Positions 51,699 to 61,699 of a stretch of 64,000 nt of DNA are shown piece by piece. The notes beneath the pieces are model-generated. The model was not told the DNA's origin. It did no database searches and was given only the letters and a program-made list of their open reading frames with translations. Position 1 is the first letter of the stretch. Each line of letters begins with the position of its first letter. This DNA is from Siphonodentalium dalli. Lineage: Eukaryota; Mollusca; Scaphopoda; Gadilida; Siphonodentaliidae. Location: the NCBI GenBank assembly GCA_032622095.1, contig CP136063.1, positions 41,266,106-41,330,105 of the forward strand, given 5' to 3'. The position numbers and the translations under genes are program-made.

Positions 51699-54600
51699 CT
51701 ATCGTTCAGTTGGCAAATGTCTGGTCTGTAACCACATATTTTCAAATACATGTAGGGGCAGTCGGTGGTGATCTAGGAGCATGTGAGTGCAGATTCGAGA
51801 AAGGAATGATAAAATAGGGAAGTGATCAGGTTGTGAAGCTGTGGGGCGGGGGTTCATAAATTTTTGAGCATGGTGAATGCGGTTTCGGAAATACCAAATA
51901 GTCGCCACGGCTTCCGAAATGAGAATGAGAGCTAAAGCTCGATTATTTGGATTGTCAGCGCGGACCAGAAGGAAGCGAATGAAGCCTAAATGAGTGTGAA
52001 AATTTTCGCGTAGTGTAAGGGGGGTAATCCAATCACGGACTAGGTTCCATAAAGGCTGGACGACGGAGCAATCGACAAACAGATGCAGTACCGTTTCGGG
52101 AAGGGAATTACAAAGGGGACAAATTTTGTGGACCCGGGGGCCGTAAAATTTGGCCATTCTGTCCCGGGTCGGGAGGACTCCATATATTAATCGATAAAGA
52201 ATCCCACGAATCTGGGGATCAATGGCTGAGTTGTGTAAATTAGCCCATACAATATGAAGGGGCATTTTGGGGTAAATCAGACAGAGTTTAGGGGGGGGAA
52301 ATGACGTCAGGTAAAAGTCGAGTGTAAAACTCTTTGGAAGTAAGTTGTGCCAGCAGGAGGGTGGGGGAGTGTTTTTCGAAGGTTTTGATGGACGCTAAAC
52401 AACGGCGATAGAATAAGGGAATATGTTGGGGGTCACAATGTGCCGTGTTGTGGGAAGCGAAAAGGGGCTGGTACTGGCGAATTGAAAGACCGATCCAGTA
52501 AATGGCAAACACAGACCAACGTACATCCGGGCTGGTAAGCAACCTCTGAACTTGACGGAGATAATAAGAATGAAACTTAGTCGATAGATGGACAATATCA
52601 GCGCCCCCTAATTTTTTGGGGGCGTACATGAGACTGCGGGGGAGGGGTTCCGATTTGGTGGCCCAGAAAAACTGGAAGGACGCTCGTTGGAGCGTAATAT
52701 AATGAGGGGTCATGGGGATTATTGAGGAATAATACCAGAGCTTGCTTAAGGCGTAAACATTAAGATAAGAAGCCCTGGTGAATGAGGGGAGGCGGGCAAA
52801 CTTGCCAAATTGAAGAGATTTCGAAAAATTTTGAAACAAATTGTGAGTGGTGACCTGAGATCCAAATTGTATACCGAGGATTTTGTGGGATTTGACCCAC
52901 TTTAGGCCATTGGGGCTGTCGTTACGTCGGCTCCATGAGCCCAAAAAGAGACTGACGGATTTGTTCAAATTTATCTTGGAGCCGGAGCCGTGCCCAAAAG
53001 TATCAATAATGGACAGGGCAGCATTAATAGAGGCGTCAGTCGTCACGAAAAGGGTGACGTCGTCGGCATATGCCGTTAATTTGAAAGGCGTGGGCGCTCC
53101 CGGTACCGTAAGGCCGGGGACGGCCGGATCGGAGCGAATTTTGATTAAAAGGCTCCAAGCAAAGAATATATAAAAGGGGAGATAAGCTACAGCCTTGTCG
53201 AACTGAGCGAGTGACAGGGAAGGGGGTGGAAATGTGCTGATTGATATATACACTGGAAAATATGTCCGTATAAAGGAGGCGAACCCACGAAATAAAAGTG
53301 GGTCCGAACCCAAAAGCTGAAAGGACGTGGAATAAATATTCATGATCAACTCGATCAAAGGCTTTTTGTTGATCGAGACCTAAAAATGCACAGGGAATAT
53401 TTTTTTGAGCGCAATAATCTTGAATATTACGCATGAGGTGGCAATTGTCCAAAATGGTGCGGCCTGGCACACCGCATGTTTGATCGCCAGAAATGACGTT
53501 ATGAATAACAACCTTCAGGCGGTTGCATAATGTTTTAGAAAGTATTTTGTAATCCACGTTTAATAAACTGATGGGGCAATAATTGGAGGGGACCTCGGGG
53601 TGGTCCAAATCTTTGGGTAGGAGAGTGATAAGGGACGTCCTTTGAGAAAGGGGTAATTTATGGGATAGACATTTGTTGTATAGGACTAGAAGGATGGGGG
53701 TGACCAGATGGGAGAATGTGGAATAAAATTCCACACCCAAACCATCTAATCCGGGTGCCCGGCCACTGGACATACCTTTAATGGCATCAGTTAAGTCCAG
53801 GGCAGTTAAAGGGCTGTCACATAAGGTGACGTCTGAAGTGGGAACCTGTGGTAAATCTCGCAAAAATGTGGGACGGACTTCGGGGTCAGTTAAGCCCCGA
53901 GTGAAAAGAGAGGACCAAAATTCTCGAAATGCGGTCATAATGCCGTCTTGGGATGTATGGGTGATCCCGTCATAGACAGCAGAGGTAATTAATTTCCGTG
54001 AACTGCAGGTGTTTTCCAACGAACGAATGTAATCCGACGAAACGTCTTTGGAATTGAGAATTTTAGACCCGGACCTAATATAGGCCCCTTGAGTGGCATT
54101 GATCAACGATTTTGAATGCTTTCCTTTATGGGAACAATTTGATCAGTGTATGTACCGGGGGAGAAGCGTTCAGCACGTAAAAGGGCATGATATTGCCTCT
54201 CCATACGACGAAGTTGAATTTGTTCAGACGAAGCTTTAGTACGAGAGTAATCTTGTAGAAAGCTCTTTATGGAATCTTTAAGTTGATCCCACCATTCCGG
54301 CGTGATTTCGTCATCGTGCACGGAAGAAGTAGAATCAAGCCAAAATTCCGTAAAGGATTCCCTGAACTCAAAATCCGAGAATAAAGCACTGTTAACCTTC
54401 CAATACCCAGGCCCTAAGGTAATATTAGGGGAATTTTGGAAATGAATGGCGATCGTGTCGTGATCGGAGTAAGGAAATGTTTGTTGTGAAAATTGGGGAG
54501 GGGATGACATGAGGGATTTTGAAATGTAGAATCGATCCAATCTGGAGTGGATATCACCGGTATGGCAGGTTGTTTGAACTTGTCTAGGGTGTAAAGAGCG

Positions 54601-55179
54601 GTAGATGTCGACCAGCCCATAAGTAGACATAGTGCGAATCCACTCCTTGGCAAAAGGGGAGGGGCGGTAATCCCCACCTATCTTGTCAAGGGATGGATTT
54701 AGGATGAAATTGAAATTGCCACCTAAAATAATGGCCCGACTTGTGTTGAAATGGGGCATTAAAGTTTGATAAACTAGGTTCTTATTCAGGTCGGTTTTTT
54801 GTGGCCCGTAAAAGGAAATTAGCCGGAGGGGAATTCCGGAGATGTCGTCATCGACACCCACGAAACGCCCATCCAGCTCTGAAAAAGTGCGGTGAACAGT
54901 GAAATTCAACGAATGTTAGACCAAGACTGCTGTCCCACAGGAGTGATTGGAGCCTGTGGCCCAAAAACCCCTACATCCCAAATCTACAGCCATCTGGTCG
55001 CCCAGCTGATAGTCGTCGACATACGTCTCCTGAAGGAAAAGTATGTCAACGCTATCAACCGAGAAAAGGTATTTCAACGCCTGCATCGTCTGAGCATTTC
55101 TCAGTCCTCGAGCATTCAAGGAAGCGATAAATAACCCGTCCATGATAGGAGTGGGAGGGGAAGAACTGAACGAACGCAC
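51699..55179 (-). pseudogene. LINE ORF2 (endonuclease and reverse transcriptase), broken
   Basis: From the start MDGLFIASLNARGLRNAQTM (within 55179-54916) the APE-type endonuclease runs through LFLQETYVDD, GGNFNFIL, SRLDRFYIS and YSDHDTIAIHF (to about 54450). RT follows with SNYCPISLLNVDYKILSKTL, FLGLDQQKAFDRVDHEYLFH, VRQGCSLSPLLYILCLEPF and TAYADDVTLFV. The C-terminal part has CPLCNSLPETVLHLFVDC (zf-RVT-like). Lesions are one TAA stop near 54913, frameshifts near 54105 and 53160, and an indel in a C8 run near 52290. The catalytic YADD and the endonuclease His of SDH are intact, so the element died recently. Confidence 0.9.
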
Positions 55180-55396
55180 ATAATTCTATACAAAACACAA
55201 CAAAGAAAGGATAAATGAAATGACCTCAAAGCAGACCGCGACCAGAAATATAAAAGTACATTACTAAACACTACTCAGACAGCTTGACACTGCGTGCCAA
55301 GCTTAGGTTGTAAGATGTGGGCGATCTCGAAGTCCAGGGTCGTATCCAGGGTCGCTTGCCGGAAAAGAATATACCATAATCGGGGACATGTCCAGG

Positions 55397-57713
55397 TCAA
55401 AAGTAAATTAGGAAAGTACATAAAATGTCACATGGAAAAAGTTCTCCCTCCCCGTTGTGCGCACATTTCTGTGTGACTGTGTAGGGGGCCGTTTCCATCC
55501 CCTCCGGAGAAGCGGGAGTTTCCGAAATAACAGAACACTCGCCCCCCGTGGGAGCGCCAGAGTCAATCTGCTCTGCCATACTCACAGGGGGGGGGTCTCA
55601 TTCACATCCATACTCACAGGGGGGGGGGTCTCATTCACATCTCCATACTCACAGGGGGGAGGTATCATTCACATCCATACTCACAGGGGGGGGTCTCATT
55701 CACATCCATACTCACAGGGGGGGGGGGTCTCATTCACATCCGAGTCAATCTGCTCTGCCATACTCAGGGGGGGGGGGTCTCATTCACATACTCACAGGGG
55801 GGGGGTCTCACTCACATGGGGGGGTCTCATTCACATCCATGCTCACAGGGGGGGGGTCTCATTCACATCCGAGTCAATCTGCTCTGCCATACTCACAGGG
55901 GGGGGTCTCATTCACATCCATACTCACAGGGGGGGGGGGGGGTCTCATTCACATCCGAGTCAATCTGCTCTGCCATACTCATAGAGGGGGGTCTCATTCA
56001 CATACTCACAGGGGGGGGTCTCATTCACATCCATACTCACAGGGGGGGGTCTCATTCACATACTCACAGGGGGGGGGGTCTCATTCACATACTCACAGGG
56101 GGGGTCTCATTCACATCCGAGTCAATCTGCTCTGCCATACTCACAGGGGGGGGGGGTCAATCTGCTCTGCCATACTCACAGGGGGGGGGTCTCATTCACA
56201 TCCATACTCACAGGGGGGGTCTCATTCACATACTCACAGGGGGGGGGGTCTCATTCACATCCGAGTCAATCTGCTCTGCCATACTCACAGGGGGGGGGTC
56301 TCATTCACATCCGAGTCAATCTGCTCTGCCATACTCACAGGGGGGGGGGGGGGGGTCTCATTCACATCCATGCTCACAGCGGGGGGGTCTCATTCACATA
56401 CTCACAGGGGGGGGGTCTCATTCACATCCGAGTCAATCTGCGCTGCCATACTCACAGGGGGGGTCTCATTCACATCCAATTTTAACACATTTCCAACAAG
56501 AATTTGGGTGTGTCACGTGTGTGGCTCTTAAATTAAGTTTAACAATTATGTTGACAGTCTGAGTGAAAGCAATCGCTAATTGATTCTCGGCTTATGCCAC
56601 AACGGCTTCTTTGAAAATGTTTAAATCAAAGTGGCTCCAAACAATAATGGTTGAAAAAATGTGGCTCAATTAAATGAAAAGTGGCTCAAAAACATTCACA
56701 AGTGGCTAAGATGGTGGCTGAAGAAAATTTTGGGCCAGTGTGAACACTGTTCCTGGAATGGTTCTCTGACGGAACCGCCTTTTGGCATCTCTGCACGTTC
56801 TTCAGCAGGTATCTCTACCTCGTTAAGGGGAGCAGATCCTTTGAAATCCGGAACACTCGGACCATCTTTATTTGTGGGAACTACTGGAGAAATATCCTGA
56901 GGCAGAACCTTGTGACGAGTTCCTTTCGTGCCACGGTGATCTGTTGTTAGGGAATCGCGACCGGCCGCCTGAGTGTAAGATCCGGGTGCTCCTTTTGGGC
57001 ACTGAGCCCTAACATGACCTCGTTCCATGCACCGGAGGCAAATGGGCGGACGGCCCACTATGGTAACAAGGCATTTGTGGCCTTCGATCTGGATGAAGTC
57101 CGGAAACTCACGGAAATCTTCTACTGACATCTCCATTTTAACTAACCTCTTTCCTGTGGTGATAGTCCTGGTGTCTTTAGTAAAGGTGTCGTACTCAATG
57201 AAGGTAACGGTTCCATATTCCGTAAGGCGAGATACCACGGTCAGGTGTGGGATATGGAAAGGTACCCAATTAACCCGGACAGTCCGGGGACGTTTAGTCA
57301 GCCCGGTCTGCCCAATGTACAAGTCATCCTCGAACGGGCGGGATTCCTGCAGGTTGTAATAACGGCGGACATCCTCTTCCGATTCGAACACTATATTCCA
57401 GTCTCGAATGTTTTGTCCTCGATATATGGAGTATAGGGATGCGTCTGGCATCTCACTCAATACTTTCCCCGCGAGGATCTCCGGGGTCAGCCTACCGGGG
57501 TTCGCCCCCCTGACCCCAACACTGGCCGTGCAAGCAAGAATGAGCCTTGACATCAACAATCAGGGCATCTCCAGTATAACATGGGTTGTAAGGATCACGT
57601 GGATCTAAAGAAGTGACTTCCTTAAATTGTGTAGGAGTGATATGTACAATAGGTGGGTCAGGGGGCTGGCGCCTGACCCCGGCCACACGTCCATCGCTAG
57701 TAACGTTCGTCAT
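55397..57713 (-). pseudogene. LINE ORF1 (CCHC nucleic-acid-binding protein), frameshifted
   Basis: A start at 57713 (MTNVTSDGRVAGVRRQPPDP) fits the N-terminus, but the frame shifts near 57520 and continues in the ORF ending at 56696. That part contains an RRM-like region (IRDWNIVFESEEDVRRYYNL to RVNWVPFHIPHLTV) and the zinc knuckle CLRCMERGHVRAQC (C-x2-C-x4-H-x4-C). After 56696 comes about 200 bp with repeated GTGGCT motifs, then the G-run array. On the minus strand the array and the segment to 55397 read in part as DVNETPPVSMAEQIDS, then GGECSVISETPASPEGMETA, plausibly the original C-terminus of ORF1. The protein would coat the LINE RNA. Confidence 0.7.
55562..56480. repeat. G-run minisatellite within LINE ORF1
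   Basis: About 30 short units of the form CATACTCACA, a run of 6-15 G, TCTCATTCACAT. They are interspersed with longer units that add CCGAGTCAATCTGCTCTGC. On the minus strand the long unit encodes DVNETPPVSMAEQIDS. Variable G-run length shifts the frame repeatedly. Unit types alternate irregularly (short-short-long), which suggests repeated unequal exchange plus slippage. The G runs could form G-quadruplexes. Confidence 0.95.
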
Positions 57714-57739
57714 TACCGAGCAAAAAGTAAATAACACTT

Positions 57740-58930
57740 ATCTGTGTACTGTAAACCAGAAAAACTTTTCCAATCAGCAACCGTCCTGAAGAAATCACGA
57801 AAAAACAGAAGCATACGTTTCCATGCCGTAGTTCTCGATGAATCCGCAGCAATAGAACAAAACAAAACAAACACCCCGGAGTGGGGTTAAGATGAATCCA
57901 TCCAGTCCTCAGTTCAAACATTAGAAAAAACGCCAGCAAAATCGGCCTGACATTTTTAAGATAGAATCAAGCACTGTGGAAGCACTGAATCAAGCATACC
58001 GAAATGCAATAAATTATACAGAGTAACCTTCTAGCGTAGAGCACCAGGTGAGGTGTTGTATACCAGAGGTTTTGATTAAGTATAGAAATATAAAAAATAT
58101 ACTTTAGATATAAAGTTAACTATATTGAAAAATATATATGTAATATAAATGCACTTTTCTGGGAGGAAGAATGTGAACCTATCTCAAATCATTTTGCCGT
58201 AAATACATCATTTATAAAGACTTAACACAATCAGTGCGATATTTTAGAAAACACTTCAGTAAGAAAGTAGATGCGATCAAGAGTTATCTCCCAATTGCAA
58301 ATGGCGGCTTACATGAAAAATAAGGAAGTCATGACTTGAAATCCGTCACACAATCGTTGAACTTTGACCTTTTTTTTTAGGTTTTCTCTGTGTGATTGCA
58401 TCAACCGCGTATAGATTTGTTGATGGATTTTGGCTTGCATTCAGGGTGCAGCTGTGATAACCAATCAGTGCATTCGTCTAGACCATTTGCCTTGTAATAA
58501 TTACTGACCATTCTAGATTAGATGGAGGTGTGATTGACTTATCAATAGCCCAGTTTACAGTTAGCAGTGCGCATGTCCGGGACTGGGTTATCTTCCTTGA
58601 ATTAAGTGTAAACAACAAACAAGTTTTCTCTAAAATTAAATCTGTATACGTCTTTCTTGCTTCAGGTTCCATTTCTCTACCATATGAGCCTTATGATTAA
58701 GTTTCAGGTGTATACGATTATAGTTTGGTGGTGGAACTTGTTCCTGTGCCTGAAGAACGTTCTTGTGGATGTAAATGTTCCAGTTCCCGGGCACTGCGGC
58801 ACAGAACTCGCCATTCCGGTAATCGGCCATAATGGTCAATTATCCTCTCGGAACTGACTTAAAGTGTCATCTTTTTCAATATCAACACTCATAATCGTGT
58901 GAATATAAAGATTTCTTATGTTTAGATACG
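57740..58930. other. Stretch without recognised genes
   Basis: It includes the possible LINE 5' region (to about 57960), then AT-rich sequence. Short frames here have no domain. No splice-bounded exon stands out. Confidence 0.4.
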
Positions 58931-58933
58931 TAT

Positions 58934-59395
58934 TTAAGGGCTAAATATTTCCCTGGGGTTGACCATTCTACCAGACCTAGTAGTAGTTATGGGAATTGCC
59001 TCTATTTCATCATCCCAATCTGAATTCTCATCCCAAGATATGGCAGCATGTTCATCCACTTCAACTATGTCATTTGAACAACTCTCTAAAATCCAATTAT
59101 CAGGAGTATTGGTGCCCTCATAGGACTTCAAGTGATCCACATGCACTGTTTTACGATCAGCAGATTGAGTTTGTTGTATAACAATAGTAATGTCTGACAA
59201 TTTATCCACAATAATCTAAGGGCCAGTCCAACCATGTCCTAATTTTTTCTTGGCTTTTGATGGATACCACCTCCAAACCCAGTTTCCCACTTTAAATTAC
59301 CTAGTTTTGCATGATTCATCTACACCTAATTTCTCATGTGCAAACTCAAATGAATCCCTGAATTTTTTCTGAAGCCATTCCACATAACAGGACAT
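58934..59395 (-). pseudogene. Ty3/Gypsy integrase C-terminal remnant
   Basis: From about 59395 the minus strand reads EWLQKKFRDSFEFAHEKLGV, a stop, VGNWVWRWYPSKAKKKLGHG, then WTGP-stop-IIVDKLSDITIV, RKTVHVDHLKSYEG and PDNW, ending at 58934. This is the conserved integrase C-terminus of Gypsy elements (VGDWVW, GPY, VHVDRLKPY). The two TAG codons replace an Arg/Lys-region codon and a Trp. It is a different Gypsy family or part from the remnant at 14930-17210. No catalytic core, LTR or other part is near. Confidence 0.8.
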
Positions 59396-60235
59396 ACACT
59401 AGCTTGAGATAATTCTCCATTCCACATAACAGGACATACACGCTTGAGATAAGTGCAAGTGTATGATCGTAAACCGTGATGCTTGTTTATGTGCTCCATA
59501 TATTGGTGTCGATACACGAAGCCTTTCTTGCATACGTTGAATTTATATTCTCCTTTGTGCTCTTGAAAATGCCTCTTTAATGCAGTTTTTGACAGATGTT
59601 CCCTGTCTGTCGCATTCTGTACAAGAATGACGAGTACCTTTGTGAGCCGACAGAAAGTGAAGTTTCAGTGAATATTTTTCTCCGAATGTTCAACTACAAA
59701 TGTCACATGGTATTCGTATGTCGCCTCATGTGGCGTTTTTGTGAATAATTCGTGCTGAAATGTTTGGATCACACTGTGCATTTTCAGTCTGCTGATGAAC
59801 TTGAGTGTTCACAAGTTCTAGATACTTCTGTCGTAACGTGTGTCTCGTTGACTGCCAGATCGTCAGAGGGAATGGTTTCATTCATATAAACCCATTCCAG
59901 TTCAAGACTATTCACACCAGATTTATCTGTTGGTGTCGACGTAATCGGTCCATCGATCGTGTCAAATGAGTTCATCAGTTGTCTCATCCGGTACCATGCT
60001 ATCTATACTATACAGTCTTCTGTTTCTTCAAAGGGTATGCTTTGATCCAGAAACATACTTTCGACATCCAAATATGACGCAGGACTATTGAGTATGGGGA
60101 CCGAACGAAGATCATCCATTATTTCTCTGAAAGAAAAAAGGTCTGGATTCTCATGATGTGGAGTTATATTTTCATTTGGCAAAAGTTTTGGCAAGTCACT
60201 TTTCAATTCCTCAAGGAATTTGACAAATATTCGTC
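59330..60235 (-). pseudogene. Decayed C2H2 zinc-finger gene
   Basis: The minus strand around 59480-59700 shows finger-like sequence in shifted frames: FGEKYSLKLHFLSAHKGTRH with SCTEC, then HFQEHKGEYKFNVCKKGFVY, RHQYMEHINKHHGLRSYTCT. Upstream (60206-59784) is an acidic region, MKSDLPKLLPNENITPHHEN and DTIDGPITSTPTDKSGVNSL, interrupted by TAG at about 60003. ATTCCACATAACAGGACATACAC is duplicated in tandem at 59378 and 59419, at the junction with the Gypsy integrase fragment. The gene was probably a zinc-finger transcription factor cut by the retroelement; frameshifts suggest decay. Confidence 0.5.
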
Positions 60236-60239
60236 AATC

Positions 60240-60777
60240 AATACCATTCATTTCAGGAAGCTTTTACAACATTATTATTTCGGAGGTGTTTTATAAGGTT
60301 TAGGGAAAGTTATCACCTCTATTAAGATGCAGTTAATCTCATAGCATTAGTACTGATGGTTAGAGGGATTCCTAATCCTACTGTGATATGCCTTTCTGAT
60401 GGAGAAACCCTTCATTTTATTGTTCGGCTATTAAAACAATTAACTAACTGCTTTCCTATCGATATCAAAAGTCGTTCAAACCGCGAGTGTCGGAATATAA
60501 GACTTAAGGTTGCAGAAAAGGGTACTATCAGTGATAACATTTGGCAAATTCTAAAAGGATTTGGCAAAAAATATTTTCATTTGGCAAATTATTTGGCAAA
60601 AGTAAATTTCAGTCCAGCGCGAACCCTGACCATCTGGAATCAACATATTCACGATTATTATTAAGCAGCATTGAAATAACTGGAAAGAGAGTGTCTGACA
60701 CAATTTCGGCTTCTCCCATGTTGTGATCAAGGAACTTAATATGACTGTTTGTTCACTTTGTCAACATCCATTATTTT
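60240..60777. other. Stretch with TTTGGCAAA repeats
   Basis: TTTGGCAAA-type motifs recur at about 60174, 60540, 60560, 60581 and 60592. No gene is supported; the 102-codon frame at 60356-60664 is a product of this repeat. Confidence 0.4.
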
Positions 60778-61188
60778 TCAAATCACTTTGAAACAACAAT
60801 TTGAGTTAGCAGGTTCTACAAGCTGTTGAAACTGCATCTGTTCGGCCAGTGATAGTTTAACATACGTTACAGTTTTATACAGTTCGTTCATTAACACTAA
60901 ACACAAATTTAGATCTAGATAAAATCCGGTTATATCGAGCACTTCCAACACGTCCATTGCTGCTGCCTGGTCACACAGATCAGAGCTCATCTCCATGTTT
61001 TGCCCAGAAATTATTTTTATCTGAGTATTGAACTTTTGTTCCATGGTCTTCATTTCATCTTTAGTAACAAAGTTTTGTGTACATACTTCCAGTTTTTCGA
61101 TTGTAACAAAGTTTTTTGTGCCCTCTTCAAACTTCTCAATTGTCACCAAAGACTCCATTTTTTCCTTCATACCTTTCAGTTCGGCCAT
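60778..61188 (-). CDS. Small coiled-coil-like ORF of unknown function
   Basis: A 136-residue ORF starts at 61188 with three related units, FVTIEKFEEG-, FVTIEKLEVC- and FVTKDEMKTM-like, of about 14 residues. This gives a coiled-coil-like N-terminus (MAELKGMKEKMESLVTIEKF). The C-terminal half is hydrophobic and helical (LDITGFYLDLNLCLVLMNEL). GTGATT after CAAA near 60784 could be a splice donor, so this may be an exon of the zinc-finger gene downstream, but I cannot confirm it. Confidence 0.3.
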   Translation of the reverse strand: MAELKGMKEKMESLVTIEKFEEGTKNFVTIEKLEVCTQNFVTKDEMKTMEQKFNTQIKIISGQNMEMSSDLCDQAAAMDVLEVLDITGFYLDLNLCLVLMNELYKTVTYVKLSLAEQMQFQQLVEPANSNCCFKVI

Positions 61189-61189
61189 G

Positions 61190-61695
61190 ATATCTCTGTT
61201 AGTTATTTCTTTGTAGTTATTTGTAGTTAGTTATTTCACTGTAGTCATCCGAACTTGTTTTTCCTCCTCGTTTAGGGGGCATTTTTTGTCTTCGGAAATG
61301 TATTCATGTGGTGTTGCACGAAAATAGGTGAAGCGCTTGTGCGGTTACGTTTTTTTCTTGTAAACTAATCAGCAAAAGTCTCTATTTCAATGTTTAATTA
61401 TACACAGCTAATATTGAATATAAATATGTTTATTATATAATACATGCTTAAGATATAATATGATAATATATTGACTATAATATACTTGGCTTATATGAGG
61501 ACCAAAACAGCTGACTTCGCTCTATCTATAAATCACGAGTTTAATTAAACTATTGTGTTACATGTAAGTACGATCTAAGAATGATTAATGGCAATTAACG
61601 TGTTAATGTTACATGTGACCAATTAAACTCGCGTCGCAACTAGCATCTTAAAAGTCTTAAATGTACCTTTAATTGCTTACTAAAGTGTAGCAATT
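61190..61695. other. AT-rich stretch without features
   Basis: I see no gene, array or inverted repeat. It may contain the 3' part or flank of the DIRS element that follows. Confidence 0.4.
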
Positions 61696-61699
61696 AGAC

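Larger units (their letters stand above)
51111..57713 (-). mobile_element. Nearly full-length L1/Tx1-type LINE
   Basis: Read on the minus strand: ORF1 with a CCHC knuckle from 57713, a G-run minisatellite, ORF2 with endonuclease, reverse transcriptase and a C-terminal zinc-binding region from 55179 to 51699, a 3' UTR of about 0.5 kb, the signal AATAAA at about 51145, and an A-rich tail (51111-51134). The two-ORF layout, the RT motif DQQKAFDRVDH and the zf-RVT-like C-terminus point to the L1/Tx1 group. The 5' end beyond 57713 is not defined. Several frameshifts make it inactive, but the pieces are otherwise complete. Confidence 0.85.

Noticed and set aside
55457-56562. Plus-strand open frames of 175-327 codons rich in Gly, Ser and His
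   Set aside because: They are translations of the G-run minisatellite and change frame with G-run length; the surrounding coding strand is minus.
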